A stretch of DNA of 64,000 nt from positions 434,001-498,000 of the forward strand of contig NZ_NEJH01000002.1 in the NCBI RefSeq assembly GCF_002113025.1, in the 5' to 3' direction. Below the pieces are notes generated by a model. The model worked only from the letters and a program-made list of their open reading frames with translations. It had not been told where the DNA came from and did no database searches. The position numbers were made by a program, and so were the translations under genes. Positions 18,369-29,065 of this stretch are shown here, in pieces; position 1 is the first letter of the stretch; every line of letters starts with the position of its first letter. This stretch comes from Pseudomonas sp. B28(2017) (GTDB lineage Bacteria; Pseudomonadota; Gammaproteobacteria; Pseudomonadales; Pseudomonadaceae).

Positions 18369-19322
18369 ATGTTCAAGCGAAACACCTTAGGCCTCGGTGG
18401 TGCCGCCTTGTGCGGCACCCTGCTGGTCAGCGGCTGTGCCAACCACATGTCACAACGCAGCGAGCAAGAGGAACGTGTCGAGCGCAAATTGCTCGATCAC
18501 AGCCTGCAGATCGATGTCGGTGAGCCCAAGGTGCTTGAGCTGCCGCAACGGCGGGTGAAAATTCACGAACAGAAGACTTTCGAAGTCACCGAGTACGAAG
18601 TCACGCGTCACTACGACCGCTATACGCCGTACCAACCCTGGCGGGAGATTTATGAAATCCCGCTGGGCGCGGTAGCCGTGGTGGCGGGTATCGGTGCCAA
18701 CGTGGTCAATGTGTTCACCCTCGGCAATCTGCCGGACAGCGTGACCAAGGATTGGCTGAGCTACGGTTTTGCCGGGCTCAACCCGTTCATGAACGTGCAG
18801 TCCCACGGCCGCGCGCAGCAAAACCTCGCCGGCATTGGTGAAGTCCAGCGCGACAAACGCACGGAGTACTCAAGCCTGCCCTGGAGCGAGCGTCCGGTCG
18901 AGGTCAAGGCCGGCAAGGAAACCTTCGAGCTGACCACCGACAAAAACGGTGTGCTACGCCTGAACCTGTTGGACAGCCCGTTCGCCGAAAATGACATCAA
19001 CCATCTGAGCCGGTTGCTGATCCGTGTCGAGGATGCCCAGGGCAACGTGCACAGCGATTCCACCCTGGCCATCAGCAGCAACTTGCGCAGCAAACTCTAT
19101 GAGGCCCACAGCCTGATTTACGACGACCTCGAAGGCGATGAGGTGAGCCAGTGGGTACACCGGGTCAAGCGTCTGTCGGAACTGGGTCTTGAAGAAGAAG
19201 CCAGCGAGCTGGAGCAGAGCCTGATCGAACTGACGCGCAATGATCCCGAATTGCAGAGCGAATTCCTCAAGTCGCTGGCCCGCAATGGCGAACGATTGGT
19301 GGCGAATCCGGGGCTGAACTAA
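18369..19322 (+). CDS. lipoprotein of unknown function
   Basis: A 317-residue protein with a lipoprotein signal (ALCGTLLVSGC, Cys at about residue 23). The mature part includes a hydrophobic stretch, PLGAVAVVAGIGANVVNVFTLGN, that could be a membrane-associated helix, and a charged helical C-terminus. It lies 19 bp after proS, as the equivalent conserved lipoprotein gene does in P. aeruginosa, so the pair is probably co-transcribed. No function is known to me. Confidence 0.75.
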   Translation: MFKRNTLGLGGAALCGTLLVSGCANHMSQRSEQEERVERKLLDHSLQIDVGEPKVLELPQRRVKIHEQKTFEVTEYEVTRHYDRYTPYQPWREIYEIPLGAVAVVAGIGANVVNVFTLGNLPDSVTKDWLSYGFAGLNPFMNVQSHGRAQQNLAGIGEVQRDKRTEYSSLPWSERPVEVKAGKETFELTTDKNGVLRLNLLDSPFAENDINHLSRLLIRVEDAQGNVHSDSTLAISSNLRSKLYEAHSLIYDDLEGDEVSQWVHRVKRLSELGLEEEASELEQSLIELTRNDPELQSEFLKSLARNGERLVANPGLN

Positions 19323-19336
19323 AAAGCCAAAAGCAT

Positions 19337-19380
19337 CGTCGGAACGCTACCCGGAGCCGGCTCCGGGCGGCGATCCGACG
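19337..19380. repeat. long hairpin between lipoprotein gene and dinB
   Basis: An outer stem CGTCGGA/TCCGACG encloses an inner stem CCCGGAG/CTCCGGG with loop CCGG. There is no T run on either side, so intrinsic termination is doubtful; it lies between convergent genes. Confidence 0.55.
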
Positions 19381-19406
19381 AAGGCACCCTCATGTTCACC
19401 ACCCGA

Positions 19407-20468
19407 CTACCGCTCAAACAACTCCATCTGCTCGAACCCGCCCCGCAAGTCCTCCAGTCGTACGCCGACGCCTAACAACCGCACCGGTTTACCGCCGCGA
19501 TTGAAGGCTTGGGTCAACATCAACTGATAACTTCCCAGATCCCGCCCCGCCCCGGCCTGCTCCAGTGTCGTCTGGGTGAAGTCGTGGAACTTCACTTTGA
19601 CGAATGGCTTGCCCGGACGATAACTGCTGTCTATTCGTGCCATGCGGCCGGCCAGGGTCTCCAGCAGCTCGGGCAACTTGTCCAGGCAACTCTTCAGGTC
19701 CGGCAGGTCAACGTCGTAGGTGTTTTCAACACTGATCGACTGACGGCGACTGTCGTTATGCACCACGCGGTCATCGATCCCACGGGACAGGCTCCAGAGG
19801 CGCTCGCCAAAGCTGCCGAACTCCCGCACCAGCGCCAACTTGTCCCACTCGCGCAATTGCCGGCAATCGGAGATACCCAGCTTGCCGAGCTTGTCGGCGG
19901 TGACTTTGCCGACCCCGTGCAATTTGCTCACCGGCAAGCCACTGACAAAGTCCTCGACCTGGTCCGGAGTAATGACGAACAGGCCGTTGGGCTTTTTCCA
20001 GTCACTGGCGATCTTGGCCAGAAACTTGTTCGGCGCCACACCCGCCGACACGGTGATATGCAATTGGTTGGAGACCCGGCGCCGGATGTCCTGGGCGATT
20101 CGTGTCGCACTGCCCGCGAAATGCGCGCTGTCCGACACATCGAGGTACGCCTCATCGAGCGAGAGCGGCTCGATGATCTCGGTGTAATCGCGAAAGATCG
20201 TGTGAATTTCCCTGGACGCTTCTCTATAGGCATCCATGCGTGGTTTGACGATGATCAGGTCCGGGCACAGTTTCAAGGCATGCCCGGAAGACATTGCCGA
20301 ACGCACCCCGTACGCTCGCGCCTCATAATTGCAGGTGGCGATAACCCCGCGCCGATCCGCCGACCCACCCACCGCCAATGGCTTGCCGGCCAGACGCGGG
20401 TCGTCACGCATCTCAATGGCGGCGTAGAAACAGTCGCAATCGACGTGGATGATCTTTCGCTGAGTCAT
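19407..20468 (-). CDS. dinB: DNA polymerase IV
   Basis: A 353-residue Y-family translesion polymerase. The metal-binding aspartates are in IIHVDCDCFYAAIE near the N-terminus and the acidic pair is in SLDEAYLDVS (about residues 101-110); a helix-hairpin-helix region (KLHGVGKVTADKLGKLG) and the little-finger domain follow. It copies damaged DNA with low fidelity. The ATG at 20468 (MTQRKIIHVD) is the family start; upstream in-frame codons do not fit. A LexA box lies 66 bp upstream, so the gene is under SOS control. Confidence 0.95.
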   Translation of the reverse strand: MTQRKIIHVDCDCFYAAIEMRDDPRLAGKPLAVGGSADRRGVIATCNYEARAYGVRSAMSSGHALKLCPDLIIVKPRMDAYREASREIHTIFRDYTEIIEPLSLDEAYLDVSDSAHFAGSATRIAQDIRRRVSNQLHITVSAGVAPNKFLAKIASDWKKPNGLFVITPDQVEDFVSGLPVSKLHGVGKVTADKLGKLGISDCRQLREWDKLALVREFGSFGERLWSLSRGIDDRVVHNDSRRQSISVENTYDVDLPDLKSCLDKLPELLETLAGRMARIDSSYRPGKPFVKVKFHDFTQTTLEQAGAGRDLGSYQLMLTQAFNRGGKPVRLLGVGVRLEDLRGGFEQMELFER

Positions 20469-20533
20469 GGCAAAGCAGTGTTCATGGCAAGGAGGCGTCT
20501 TGGTATGCCGGATTTGTAGTATCTCACCGACAC

Positions 20534-20549
20534 CTGTATATAGCACCAG
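20534..20549 (-). promoter_or_regulatory. LexA box of dinB
   Basis: CTGTATATAGCACCAG fits CTG-N10-CAG with an AT-rich left half. Confidence 0.85.
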
Positions 20550-20725
20550 TAGTCTGAATGTTCTTTTCGACTCGTGGGAAATGTCGTTGGTAAATTTATT
20601 TTTTCAATCAGAAAAACACTCGCGATAGAGCCGCAGGCCTTGCCCCGCCTGCCTCACAGCCTGACAACCCCGCCCTTGCGCAAGCTAACCGATTGAAGCG
20701 GAACAGGTTTTATCGAAATTGAAGG

Positions 20726-20753
20726 TTGACACCACGACGGATCTCTATAGAAT
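20726..20753 (+). promoter_or_regulatory. promoter of first initiator tRNA
   Basis: TTGACA (20726-20731) and TAGAAT (20748-20753) with a 16-bp spacer; transcription would start just before the tRNA. Confidence 0.75.
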
Positions 20754-20766
20754 GCCGCCACACAGA

Positions 20767-20843
<77 letters not shown>

Positions 20844-20848
20844 AACAC

Positions 20849-20882
20849 CAAAAAAGGCTACTCGAAAGAGTGGCCTTTTTTG
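20849..20882 (+). terminator. terminator of first initiator tRNA
   Basis: AAAAAAGGCTACTC and GAGTGGCCTTTTTT form a hairpin with loop GAAA, ending in a T run; repeated after the second tRNA. Confidence 0.9.
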
Positions 20883-21032
20883 TGCGCGCTTGTTTTGCAG
20901 CACCGGGCACCAAACCAGCCACCCTAGTGAATCGAGCAGAAAACAGAAAGCGTTCTGATTCCGAAACTTAGGCCAAGGCTGCGACCGTTTGCCGCGATTC
21001 AACGTTTATTTGACCTGCTTCAGGATTAACGG

Positions 21033-21060
21033 TTGACACCTCGGCATTACTCTATAGAAT
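21033..21060 (+). promoter_or_regulatory. promoter of second initiator tRNA
   Basis: TTGACA (21033-21038) and TAGAAT (21055-21060) with the same 16-bp spacing as the first copy; the spacer sequence differs. Confidence 0.75.
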
Positions 21061-21073
21061 GCCGCCACACAGA

Positions 21074-21150
<77 letters not shown>

Positions 21151-21156
21151 AACATC

Positions 21157-21189
21157 AAAAAAGGCTACTCGAAAGAGTGGCCTTTTTTG
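21157..21189 (+). terminator. terminator of second initiator tRNA
   Basis: Same hairpin and T run as after the first tRNA copy. Confidence 0.9.
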
Positions 21190-21422
21190 TATCTGTTGAA
21201 AAAGTCCTTTCGCAACAATGATCTGTCACTGTGTAGCAAGCCGTTTGGGGTCACCCATGCGCCGGGTTCAGACTATGCTCTATTGCAGGCTGAAGCCTTC
21301 ACGACTGATGTCGCGCCGTCCCCCGGTGATAGGCGTTAATATTTGTGATTATTTTTTTCTACAGGGATTGGTAACTTGGCTGGATACCCCCATCCTGTCG
21401 CGCACAATCCAAGAGGTGATTG

Positions 21423-24065
21423 ATGCGCGCCAACTCGTCTGATTCACAAGACACTGTCACAGCGACACAACCGATCAAGGCCGAGCGTCTGCGCCTGCTT
21501 GATCTGTTGAGCAAGTACCGTCAACCCATTGGTCTGGCGGTCACCCTGCTGTTGTTCGCGATCGCGCTGATTGCCTGTCGCCACCTGTTGAGCGAACTCG
21601 ACCTTTACGCGCTGCACGATTCAATCCTCGAAGTTCCGCAACCTGCCTTGATGGGGGCCCTCGCCGCAACTGTAGTGGGTTTCATCATTCTGCTCGGCTA
21701 TGAATGGTCTGCCAGCCGCTATGCCGGCGTGAGCCTGGCACCACGCACACTGGCACTGGGCGGTTTCACGGCCTTTGCCATCGGCAATGCCATCGGTCTT
21801 TCAATGTTGTCGGGCGGTTCGGTTCGCTATCGCCTCTATGCCCGTCATGGTGTGGGAGCGGCTGAAGTCGCCCGCATGACACTGTTCGCCAGCCTCTCGC
21901 TGGGTTGCGCCCTGCCGCCGCTGGCCGCCCTGGCGACGCTCAGCGACCTGCCGGCCGCGTCCACCGCCCTGGGACTCTCCGAGACGTTGCTGGGCGTGGT
22001 GGCAACCGCCGTGCTCGTGCTGTTTTCGGTGCTGGCCTTCGGCATCTACCGTCGTCGGCTACCGGAACAACCTTACCCGGACAACCTGCTGGTCAAGGTC
22101 GGGCGCCGCACCTTGCGCTTGCCCGGGAGCCGCCTGACGCTCCTGCAATTGGTCATCACCGCCCTGGACGTAGCCGCCGCCGCGACCGTGCTCTATCTGT
22201 TGCTGCCGGAAACGCCGCCCTTCGGTGCGTTCCTTCTGGTTTACCTGCTGGCTCTGGCCGCCGGCGTGCTCAGCCATGTGCCGGGTGGCGTCGGGGTGTT
22301 CGAGGCGATCTTGCTGGCGGCGTTTTCCGACACCCTGGGTGCCGCACCACTGGCGGCCGCCCTGCTGCTTTATCGCTTGATCTACGTGCTCCTGCCCTTG
22401 CTGGTGGCCTGCCTGCTGTTGCTGATCAACGAAGGTCAGCGCCTGTTCCAGACACGCCAGACATTGCGCGCGGCCTCAGGCCTGGCGGCTCCGATTCTGG
22501 CGGTGCTGGTATTTCTGTCCGGTGTTGTCCTGCTGTTCTCCGGGGCCACCCCGGAAATCGATACCCGCCTGGAACACATCGGTTTTCTGATCCCCCATCG
22601 ACTGGTCGACGCTTCGCACTTTGGCGCCAGCCTGGTCGGCGTTCTTTGTCTGTTGCTGGCCCAAGGGCTGCGTCGCCGGCTGTCGGCTGCGTGGATGTTG
22701 ACCACCATTCTGTTGCTGGTCGGTGCCCTGCTCTCACTGCTCAAAGGCTTCGACTGGGAGGAAGCCAGCCTGATGGTGCTGACGGCGAGCCTGCTCGGGG
22801 TATTCCGCCGCTCGTTCTATCGCCCCAGCCGCTTGACCGAAGTCCCGTTCTCGCCGCTGTACCTGGTGGCCAGCCTGTGCGTGCTTGGTGCGTCGATCTG
22901 GTTGCTGTTGTTCGCCTACCAGGACGTTCCGTACAGCCACCAACTCTGGTGGCAGTTCACTCTGGACGCCGATGCCCCTCGAGGCCTGCGCTCGCTGCTC
23001 GGGGCTGCCGTGCTGCTGGTAGTGGTGTCGCTGACCTGGCTGCTGCGCACCGCGCGTCCGGTCATTCACCTGCCGACGGCCGACGAACTGGAGCGCGCCA
23101 GCAAGATCCTCATGGCATCGGCCCAACCGGATGGTGGCCTGGCCCTGACCGGTGACAAGGCGCTGCTGTTCCACCCCAATGACGAAGCGTTCCTGATGTA
23201 CGCTCGCCGTGGCCGCAGCCTGGTGGCGTTGTATGACCCGATCGGCCCGGGCCAGCAACGGGCGGAAATGATCTGGCAGTTCCGCGACCTGTGCGATATC
23301 CACCACGCCCGCCCCGTGTTCTATCAGGTGCGCGCGGAGAACCTGCCGTATTACATGGACATCGGCCTGACCGCGATCAAGCTCGGCGAAGAAGCCCGGG
23401 TCGATCTCAAGCGGTTTGATCTCGAAGCCAAGGGCAAGGAGATGAAAGACCTGCGTTATACCTGGAACCGCGGCACCCGTGACGGTCTGTCGCTGGAAAT
23501 CTTTGAACCGGGCCACGCGCCGATGGACGAGCTCAAGGTGATTTCCGACGCCTGGCTGACCGGCAAGAACGTCCGGGAGAAAGGTTTTTCGCTGGGGCGC
23601 TTCAGTGATGACTACCTCAAGTATTTCCGCATCGCGGTGATTCGTTTCGAAGGACGCCCGGTAGCGTTCGCCAACTTGCTCGAGACCTACGGCCACGACC
23701 TGGCCAGCCTCGACCTGATGCGCGCGCATCCGGACGCCCCGAAGCTGACCATGGAGTTCATGATGGTCGGCCTGATCCAGCATTATAAAAATCATGGATA
23801 CGCGCGTTTCAGCCTGGGCATGGTGCCGTTGTCGGGGTTGCAACCCCGTCGCGGCGCACCCTTGACCCAGCGCCTGGGCTCGATGGTATTCCGCCGTGGT
23901 GAGCAGCTGTACAACTTCCAGGGCTTGCGCCGCTTCAAAGACAAGTTCCAGCCTGATTGGGAACCCCGTTATATGGCCGTGCCCGCCGGACTCGATCCGC
24001 TGGTTGCGCTGGCCGACACTGCTGCCCTGATCGCGGGCGGCTTGACCGGATTGGTGAAACGCTGA
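21423..24065 (+). CDS. mprF: MprF: aminoacyl-phosphatidylglycerol synthase and flippase
   Basis: An 880-residue two-part membrane protein. Residues 1 to about 540 hold some 14 hydrophobic helices (flippase part). From about 545 to 880 lies the cytoplasmic GNAT-like synthase domain with phrases such as KALLFHPNDEAFLMYARRGRS and HGYARFSLGMVPLSGL. It transfers an amino acid from charged tRNA to phosphatidylglycerol; the P. aeruginosa ortholog makes alanyl-PG and gives resistance to cationic peptides and acid. The ATG at 21423 is preferred over a TTG one codon earlier. Its TGA overlaps the next ATG by one base, coupling it to a periplasmic hydrolase. Confidence 0.92.
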   Translation: MRANSSDSQDTVTATQPIKAERLRLLDLLSKYRQPIGLAVTLLLFAIALIACRHLLSELDLYALHDSILEVPQPALMGALAATVVGFIILLGYEWSASRYAGVSLAPRTLALGGFTAFAIGNAIGLSMLSGGSVRYRLYARHGVGAAEVARMTLFASLSLGCALPPLAALATLSDLPAASTALGLSETLLGVVATAVLVLFSVLAFGIYRRRLPEQPYPDNLLVKVGRRTLRLPGSRLTLLQLVITALDVAAAATVLYLLLPETPPFGAFLLVYLLALAAGVLSHVPGGVGVFEAILLAAFSDTLGAAPLAAALLLYRLIYVLLPLLVACLLLLINEGQRLFQTRQTLRAASGLAAPILAVLVFLSGVVLLFSGATPEIDTRLEHIGFLIPHRLVDASHFGASLVGVLCLLLAQGLRRRLSAAWMLTTILLLVGALLSLLKGFDWEEASLMVLTASLLGVFRRSFYRPSRLTEVPFSPLYLVASLCVLGASIWLLLFAYQDVPYSHQLWWQFTLDADAPRGLRSLLGAAVLLVVVSLTWLLRTARPVIHLPTADELERASKILMASAQPDGGLALTGDKALLFHPNDEAFLMYARRGRSLVALYDPIGPGQQRAEMIWQFRDLCDIHHARPVFYQVRAENLPYYMDIGLTAIKLGEEARVDLKRFDLEAKGKEMKDLRYTWNRGTRDGLSLEIFEPGHAPMDELKVISDAWLTGKNVREKGFSLGRFSDDYLKYFRIAVIRFEGRPVAFANLLETYGHDLASLDLMRAHPDAPKLTMEFMMVGLIQHYKNHGYARFSLGMVPLSGLQPRRGAPLTQRLGSMVFRRGEQLYNFQGLRRFKDKFQPDWEPRYMAVPAGLDPLVALADTAALIAGGLTGLVKR

Positions 24066-25360
24066 TGATTCAACGCTCCTTGCGGTATGTATTGGGCACA
24101 CTGGTAATAGTGGCCCTGATTCTCGGTGGAGGTTACTGGTACCTGAAACGCCCGGCACCGGAACCGACCCTCGAAATGCTGAACCCGGCCGATGGTGCGG
24201 CGATGACCCGTGTCATCCCCGGCACTACGCCTCGCGCCCAGGTGCTGGTGGCGGTCAACGAAGACCAGAAACTCAGCGACAAGCAATTGCTGACCCTGAG
24301 CCGCAGTGGCTCGGCGCAAATTGTCCAGGTGATCCTGCCCAAGGACTGCCTGCTGCAAAGCCGGGCCCTGCAATCGGGCCTGAGAGAACTCAAAGGCCCG
24401 GCGACCCTGGTCAGCGGCATCGGCCCGGGTGCCGTGCTGGCCTGGCGCTGGTTGTCCGAGCAGAAGAATGACAAGGCCCAGGCCGTCTCGGTCGACCTGG
24501 CCCTGGAAAAAGGCGGCTGCACCCACCTGCTGCCGAAAAGCGCTGCCCACGGCCATTGGCTGGTCGCGTGGAACGACAACCCGGACGACACCAGTGCAGG
24601 TTTTGTGCGTGATCAACCGAACGCCGAAACCAGCATCAGCGACTACGACATCAACCTGCCGCAAGTGCTGAACAACGAACTGCGTAAAATCCTCGTCGGT
24701 GGCGACAAAGCCGCTGGCGGCCTGCAGATCCCGGTGGTCGAAGTGCCAGCCGGTCAGGCCAGGGACACCGTGACCCTGTTCCTGTCCGGTGACGGCGGCT
24801 GGCGCGACCTCGACCGTGATGTGGCGGGCGAGATGGCCAAGATCGGCTACCCGGTGGTCGGCATCGATACCCTGCGCTACTACTGGCAGCACAAGAGCCC
24901 GGAGCAAAGCGCGCTGGACCTGGCTGAACTGATGCAACACTACCGGCAAAAATGGGGCACCAAGCGCTTCATCCTGACCGGTTACTCGTTCGGCGCCGAT
25001 GTCCTGCCGGCGATCTACAACCGCCTGGCCGAGTCCGAGCAGCAACGCGTCGACGCGATCATCCTGCTGGCCTTCGCCCGTACCGGCAGCTTCGAGATCG
25101 AAGTCGAAGGCTGGCTCGGCAACGCCGGTAAAGAAGCCGCCACCGGCCCGGAAATGGCCAAGCTGCCAGCCGCCAAAGTGGTGTGCATCTACGGTGAAGA
25201 AGAAACCGACGAGAGCGGCTGCACCGACAAGACGGCGGTGGGCGAAGCCATCAAGCTGCCAGGCGGCCACCACTTCGACGAGAACTACCCGGCCCTGGCC
25301 AAGCGCCTGGTGGATGTGATCGAGAAGCGTCAGCCTAAGGAAACGGCTGCTACAGAGTGA
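24065..25360 (+). CDS. virJ: VirJ/AcvB-type periplasmic serine hydrolase (alanyl-PG hydrolase)
   Basis: A 431-residue alpha/beta hydrolase with an N-terminal membrane anchor or signal (LGTLVIVALILGGGYWYL). The C-terminal VirJ domain carries the nucleophile elbow GYSFG with Ser at about residue 308 and a candidate catalytic His in PGGHHFDE at about 401. The P. aeruginosa ortholog, encoded downstream of mprF, hydrolyses alanyl-phosphatidylglycerol in the periplasm. Here the start codon overlaps the mprF stop, so lipid modifier and eraser are produced together. A terminator follows. Confidence 0.87.
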   Translation: MIQRSLRYVLGTLVIVALILGGGYWYLKRPAPEPTLEMLNPADGAAMTRVIPGTTPRAQVLVAVNEDQKLSDKQLLTLSRSGSAQIVQVILPKDCLLQSRALQSGLRELKGPATLVSGIGPGAVLAWRWLSEQKNDKAQAVSVDLALEKGGCTHLLPKSAAHGHWLVAWNDNPDDTSAGFVRDQPNAETSISDYDINLPQVLNNELRKILVGGDKAAGGLQIPVVEVPAGQARDTVTLFLSGDGGWRDLDRDVAGEMAKIGYPVVGIDTLRYYWQHKSPEQSALDLAELMQHYRQKWGTKRFILTGYSFGADVLPAIYNRLAESEQQRVDAIILLAFARTGSFEIEVEGWLGNAGKEAATGPEMAKLPAAKVVCIYGEEETDESGCTDKTAVGEAIKLPGGHHFDENYPALAKRLVDVIEKRQPKETAATE

Positions 25361-25373
25361 TCTGAGCCAGCCG

Positions 25374-25416
25374 AAAAAAAGCCCCCGTCACCAAACTGGC
25401 AACGGGGGCTTTTTGT
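25374..25416. terminator. terminator between virJ and kup
   Basis: AAAAAAAGCCCCCGT pairs with ACGGGGGCTTTTT. A and T runs on both sides allow it to serve both converging genes. Confidence 0.9.
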
Positions 25417-25423
25417 GGATTGC

Positions 25424-27325
25424 TTACATCTCCACTTGAGTACCCAACTCAATCACCCGGTTCAGCGGCAGATTGAAGAAACGCAGGTTGCCATTGGCGT
25501 TCTGCAACATGAACGCAAACAGCGCCTCGCGCCAGCGCGACATGCCTTCGAGCTTGGAGGCGATGACCGTCTCGCGGCTGAGGAAGTACGTGGTGCGCAT
25601 CGGGCTGAAATTCAGTTCATCGAGATGACACAACTTCAACGCCTGCGGCACGTCCGGCTCATCGATGAAGCCGAAATGCAGGATCACCCGGAAGAAACCT
25701 TCGCCATAGGCATCGACCTCGAACCGTCGTGATGGCGGCACCCGCGGGATGTCTTCGTACACCACTGTCAGCAGCACCACTTGCTCGTGCAGTACCTGGT
25801 TATGCAGCAGGTTGTGCAACAACGCGTGGGGCACGGCATCCGGCCGTGCCGTCAGGAACACGGCGGTGCCCTGAACACGATGGGGTGGTTGCACGGCGAT
25901 GCTGCTGATGAAGATCGGTAGCGGCAATCCACCCTCATCGATGCGCTCGACCAGCAACTGCTTGCCGCGTTTCCATGTGGTCATCAGCACAAACAAGGCG
26001 AAACCGGCGATTACCGGGAATGCACCGCCCTGAATGATTTTCGGCACGTTGGCGGCGAAGTACACACCATCTACCAACAGGAAACCCAACAGGATCGGAA
26101 CCACAAGCACCGGTGGCCATTTCCACAGCAGCAGGATCACCGCGGACACCAGAATGCTGGTCATCAGCATCGTCCCGGTCACCGCCACACCATAGGCCGA
26201 AGCGAGGGCTCCGGAGGATTCGAAACCCAACACCAACAGCACCACACCGACCATCAGCGCCCAGTTCACCGCGGCGATGTAGATCTGCCCCTGTTCGGCG
26301 CTGGAGGTGTGCCGGATGTGCATGCGCGGAATATAACCGAGCTGGATCGCCTGACGGGTCAGGGAGAACGCACCGGAAATCACCGCTTGCGAGGCAATCA
26401 CCGTGGCCAGGGTCGACAGACCGACCAGCGGGATCAATGCCCAGCTCGGTGCCAGCAGGAAGAACGGGTTACGGGCAGCTTCCGGGTCCCCCAGCAGCAA
26501 GGCGCCCTGACCAAAATAATTCAGCACCAGCGCTGGCAGCACCAGGAGAAACCAGGCACGAGCGATCGGCTTGCGACCGAAGTGCCCCATGTCCGCGTAC
26601 AGCGCTTCGGCACCGGTCAGCGCGAGCACCACGGCGCCGAGAATCGCCACGCCCATGCCCGGATGAACCACGAAGAAACGCACACCCCATACCGGGTTTA
26701 TCGCTCCCAGGACTTCTGGATGCTGGCTGATGCCGTAGACACCCAGTGCGCCCAGCACGAGGAACCAGGTGACCATGATTGGCCCGAACAGAATGCCGAT
26801 GCGCGCGGTACCATGGCTCTGAATCAAAAACAGCGCGACCAGCACTACCAGTGATATCGGCACGACCCAATGATCGATGCCCTCGAATGCCAGGCCCAGG
26901 CCTTCAATCGCCGACAGCACGGAGATCGCCGGGGTAATCATGCTGTCGCCATAGAACAACGCCGCGCCAATCAGTCCGCAGACCACCAGCAACGTGCGCA
27001 ATCTGGCATGCCCTGCCGCCGCCCGCCGGGCCAGTGCGGTCAAGGCCATGATCCCGCCTTCGCTCTGGTTGTCCGCGCGCAGTACAAACATCATGTATTT
27101 GATCGACACGACCCAGATCAGCGACCAGAAAACGAGTGCCAGAATCCCCAGCACCCCGTCATGGTTGACCGGCACGCCATAGCCTCCGGAAAACACTTCT
27201 TTAAGGGTGTACAACGGACTGGTGCCGATATCGCCATAAACCACCCCGACTGCCGCGACCAGCATACCGATCGGCTTCACCGCCGTATGCTCGGCGCCCG
27301 CAGCCTGACTACTTGCCTGACCCAT
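25424..27325 (-). CDS. kup: Kup potassium uptake transporter
   Basis: A 633-residue inner-membrane potassium-proton symporter. It begins with the family phrase [20 protein letters not shown] (first helix), has about 12 transmembrane helices to residue 440, including [13 protein letters not shown] and [19 protein letters not shown], and ends with a cytoplasmic domain of about 190 residues. It is the constitutive low-affinity potassium system, important at low pH. Transcribed alone, convergent to virJ. Confidence 0.95.
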   Translation of the reverse strand: MGQASSQAAGAEHTAVKPIGMLVAAVGVVYGDIGTSPLYTLKEVFSGGYGVPVNHDGVLGILALVFWSLIWVVSIKYMMFVLRADNQSEGGIMALTALARRAAAGHARLRTLLVVCGLIGAALFYGDSMITPAISVLSAIEGLGLAFEGIDHWVVPISLVVLVALFLIQSHGTARIGILFGPIMVTWFLVLGALGVYGISQHPEVLGAINPVWGVRFFVVHPGMGVAILGAVVLALTGAEALYADMGHFGRKPIARAWFLLVLPALVLNYFGQGALLLGDPEAARNPFFLLAPSWALIPLVGLSTLATVIASQAVISGAFSLTRQAIQLGYIPRMHIRHTSSAEQGQIYIAAVNWALMVGVVLLVLGFESSGALASAYGVAVTGTMLMTSILVSAVILLLWKWPPVLVVPILLGFLLVDGVYFAANVPKIIQGGAFPVIAGFALFVLMTTWKRGKQLLVERIDEGGLPLPIFISSIAVQPPHRVQGTAVFLTARPDAVPHALLHNLLHNQVLHEQVVLLTVVYEDIPRVPPSRRFEVDAYGEGFFRVILHFGFIDEPDVPQALKLCHLDELNFSPMRTTYFLSRETVIASKLEGMSRWREALFAFMLQNANGNLRFFNLPLNRVIELGTQVEM

Positions 27326-27616
27326 CCACCACTCCTACTACCCAGACCCGGGCTTCTTTGAAAGAAGCACTATGCTTTGTCGTGCAGCATGCGCTGTTTT
27401 ACTTCTCGTTACAGACGTTTTGTTGACTGTAAAAAACAGTAAAGCGTAACGGCGCGAAGCATAGCGCAGCACTCGTCGTATTTCCCTGCATAAAGCTGGT
27501 CAAGTGCGCTTACCATCGCTAGAATTGCGCACTTTTTGATCAGAGGCGCCAAATAAGCGCCCGTCCGTCGTCTTGCCGCACTCGGCACGAGGCGTCACAA
27601 AATACCGAGGTTAGAC
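27326..27616. other. divergent kup/rimO control region
   Basis: This 291-bp gap holds the promoters of both genes. TAGAAT at about 27520, with a poor -35 upstream, is a possible rimO promoter. Nothing coding is seen. Confidence 0.35.
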
Positions 27617-28954
27617 ATGTCCACCACTCCTGCGTCGGCCAATCCAAAGGTTGGCTTCGTATCCCTGGGCTGCCCCAAAGCACTGGTCGACTCCGAGCGC
27701 ATCCTTACCCAGCTGCGCATGGAAGGCTATGACGTCGTGTCCACCTACCAGGACGCCGATGTCGTGGTGGTCAACACCTGCGGCTTCATCGATTCGGCCA
27801 AGGCCGAGTCCCTGGAAGTGATCGGCGAAGCCATCAAGGAAAACGGCAAGGTCATCGTGACCGGCTGCATGGGCGTCGAAGAAGGCAACATCCGCGACGT
27901 ACACCCGAGCGTTCTGGCCGTGACCGGTCCACAGCAGTACGAGCAAGTGGTCAACGCCGTGCACGAAGTCGTACCGCCGAAGCAGGATCACAACCCGCTG
28001 ATCGACCTGGTGCCGCCACAAGGCATCAAACTGACTCCGCGCCACTACGCCTACCTGAAGATTTCCGAAGGCTGCAACCACAGCTGCAGCTTCTGCATCA
28101 TCCCGTCGATGCGCGGCAAACTGGTCAGCCGCCCGGTCGGCGATGTGCTCGACGAGGCCCAGCGCCTGGTCAAGTCCGGGGTCAAAGAGCTGTTGGTGAT
28201 CTCCCAGGACACCAGCGCCTACGGCGTCGACGTGAAATACCGCACCGGTTTCTGGAATGGCGCGCCGGTGAAAACCCGCATGACCGAACTCTGTGAAGCC
28301 CTGAGCACCCTCGGCGTCTGGGTTCGCCTGCACTACGTTTATCCGTACCCGCACGTCGACGAGCTGATCCCGCTGATGGCCGCCGGAAAAATCCTGCCGT
28401 ACCTGGACATCCCGTTCCAGCACGCCAGCCCGAAAGTCCTCAAAGCCATGAAACGCCCAGCCTTCGAAGACAAGACCCTGGCGCGGATCAAGAGCTGGCG
28501 CGAAATCTGCCCGGACCTGATCATCCGTTCGACCTTCATCGTCGGCTTCCCTGGCGAAACCGAAGAAGACTTCCAGTACCTGCTGAACTGGCTGACCGAA
28601 GCGCAGCTCGACCGCGTCGGCTGCTTCCAGTACTCGCCGGTAGAGGGTGCACCGGCCAATGACCTGGACCTGGAAGTCGTCCCGGACGACGTCAAGCAGG
28701 ACCGCTGGGAGCGCTTCATGGCGCACCAGCAGGCCATCAGCTCGGCGCGCCTGCAAATGCGCATCGGCCGCGAGATCGAAGTGCTGGTCGATGAAGTCGA
28801 CGAGCAAGGCGCGGTGGGCCGCTGCTTCTTCGATGCCCCGGAAATCGACGGCAACGTATTCATCGACAACGGCAGCAACCTCAAGCCGGGCGACAAGGTC
28901 TGGTGCAAAGTGACCGACGCCGACGAATACGACCTGTGGGCTGAACAGATCTAA
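27617..28954 (+). CDS. rimO: ribosomal protein S12 methylthiotransferase RimO
   Basis: A 445-residue radical-SAM enzyme that adds a methylthio group to Asp of ribosomal protein S12. The N-terminal MTTase domain has cysteines in [25 protein letters not shown] and TGCMGVEEG that hold one iron-sulfur cluster. The radical-SAM cysteines are Cys153, Cys157 and Cys160 in CNHSCSFC, followed by IIPSMRG typical of RimO. The last 70 residues are the TRAM domain. A terminator follows. Neighbour order kup-rimO is conserved in Pseudomonas. Confidence 0.96.
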   Translation: MSTTPASANPKVGFVSLGCPKALVDSERILTQLRMEGYDVVSTYQDADVVVVNTCGFIDSAKAESLEVIGEAIKENGKVIVTGCMGVEEGNIRDVHPSVLAVTGPQQYEQVVNAVHEVVPPKQDHNPLIDLVPPQGIKLTPRHYAYLKISEGCNHSCSFCIIPSMRGKLVSRPVGDVLDEAQRLVKSGVKELLVISQDTSAYGVDVKYRTGFWNGAPVKTRMTELCEALSTLGVWVRLHYVYPYPHVDELIPLMAAGKILPYLDIPFQHASPKVLKAMKRPAFEDKTLARIKSWREICPDLIIRSTFIVGFPGETEEDFQYLLNWLTEAQLDRVGCFQYSPVEGAPANDLDLEVVPDDVKQDRWERFMAHQQAISSARLQMRIGREIEVLVDEVDEQGAVGRCFFDAPEIDGNVFIDNGSNLKPGDKVWCKVTDADEYDLWAEQI

Positions 28955-28969
28955 ACGCAAAAAATACGC

Positions 28970-29006
28970 AAAGCCCCGCTCTCTTGACGAGATGCGGGGC
29001 TTTTTT
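28970..29006 (+). terminator. rimO terminator
   Basis: GCCCCGC pairs with GCGGGGC and is followed by six T residues. Confidence 0.9.
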
Positions 29007-29065
29007 ACGGCTATCGTTTGAGATTGAACGGATTCACATCACTCACGCATCAGAGGCAGACAGGC

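Noticed and set aside
16598..18487. 629-codon minus-strand open frame opposite proS
   Set aside because: It mirrors proS, has no recognisable domains and consists of shadow composition; proS motifs prove the plus strand.
19337..19380. rho-independent terminator
   Set aside because: The hairpin is strong but has no T run on either strand; it is listed as a repeat/hairpin only.
22734..24158. 474-codon minus-strand frame opposite mprF
   Set aside because: Rich in Gln, His and Arg from the complementary strand of mprF; no ribosome site or motif.
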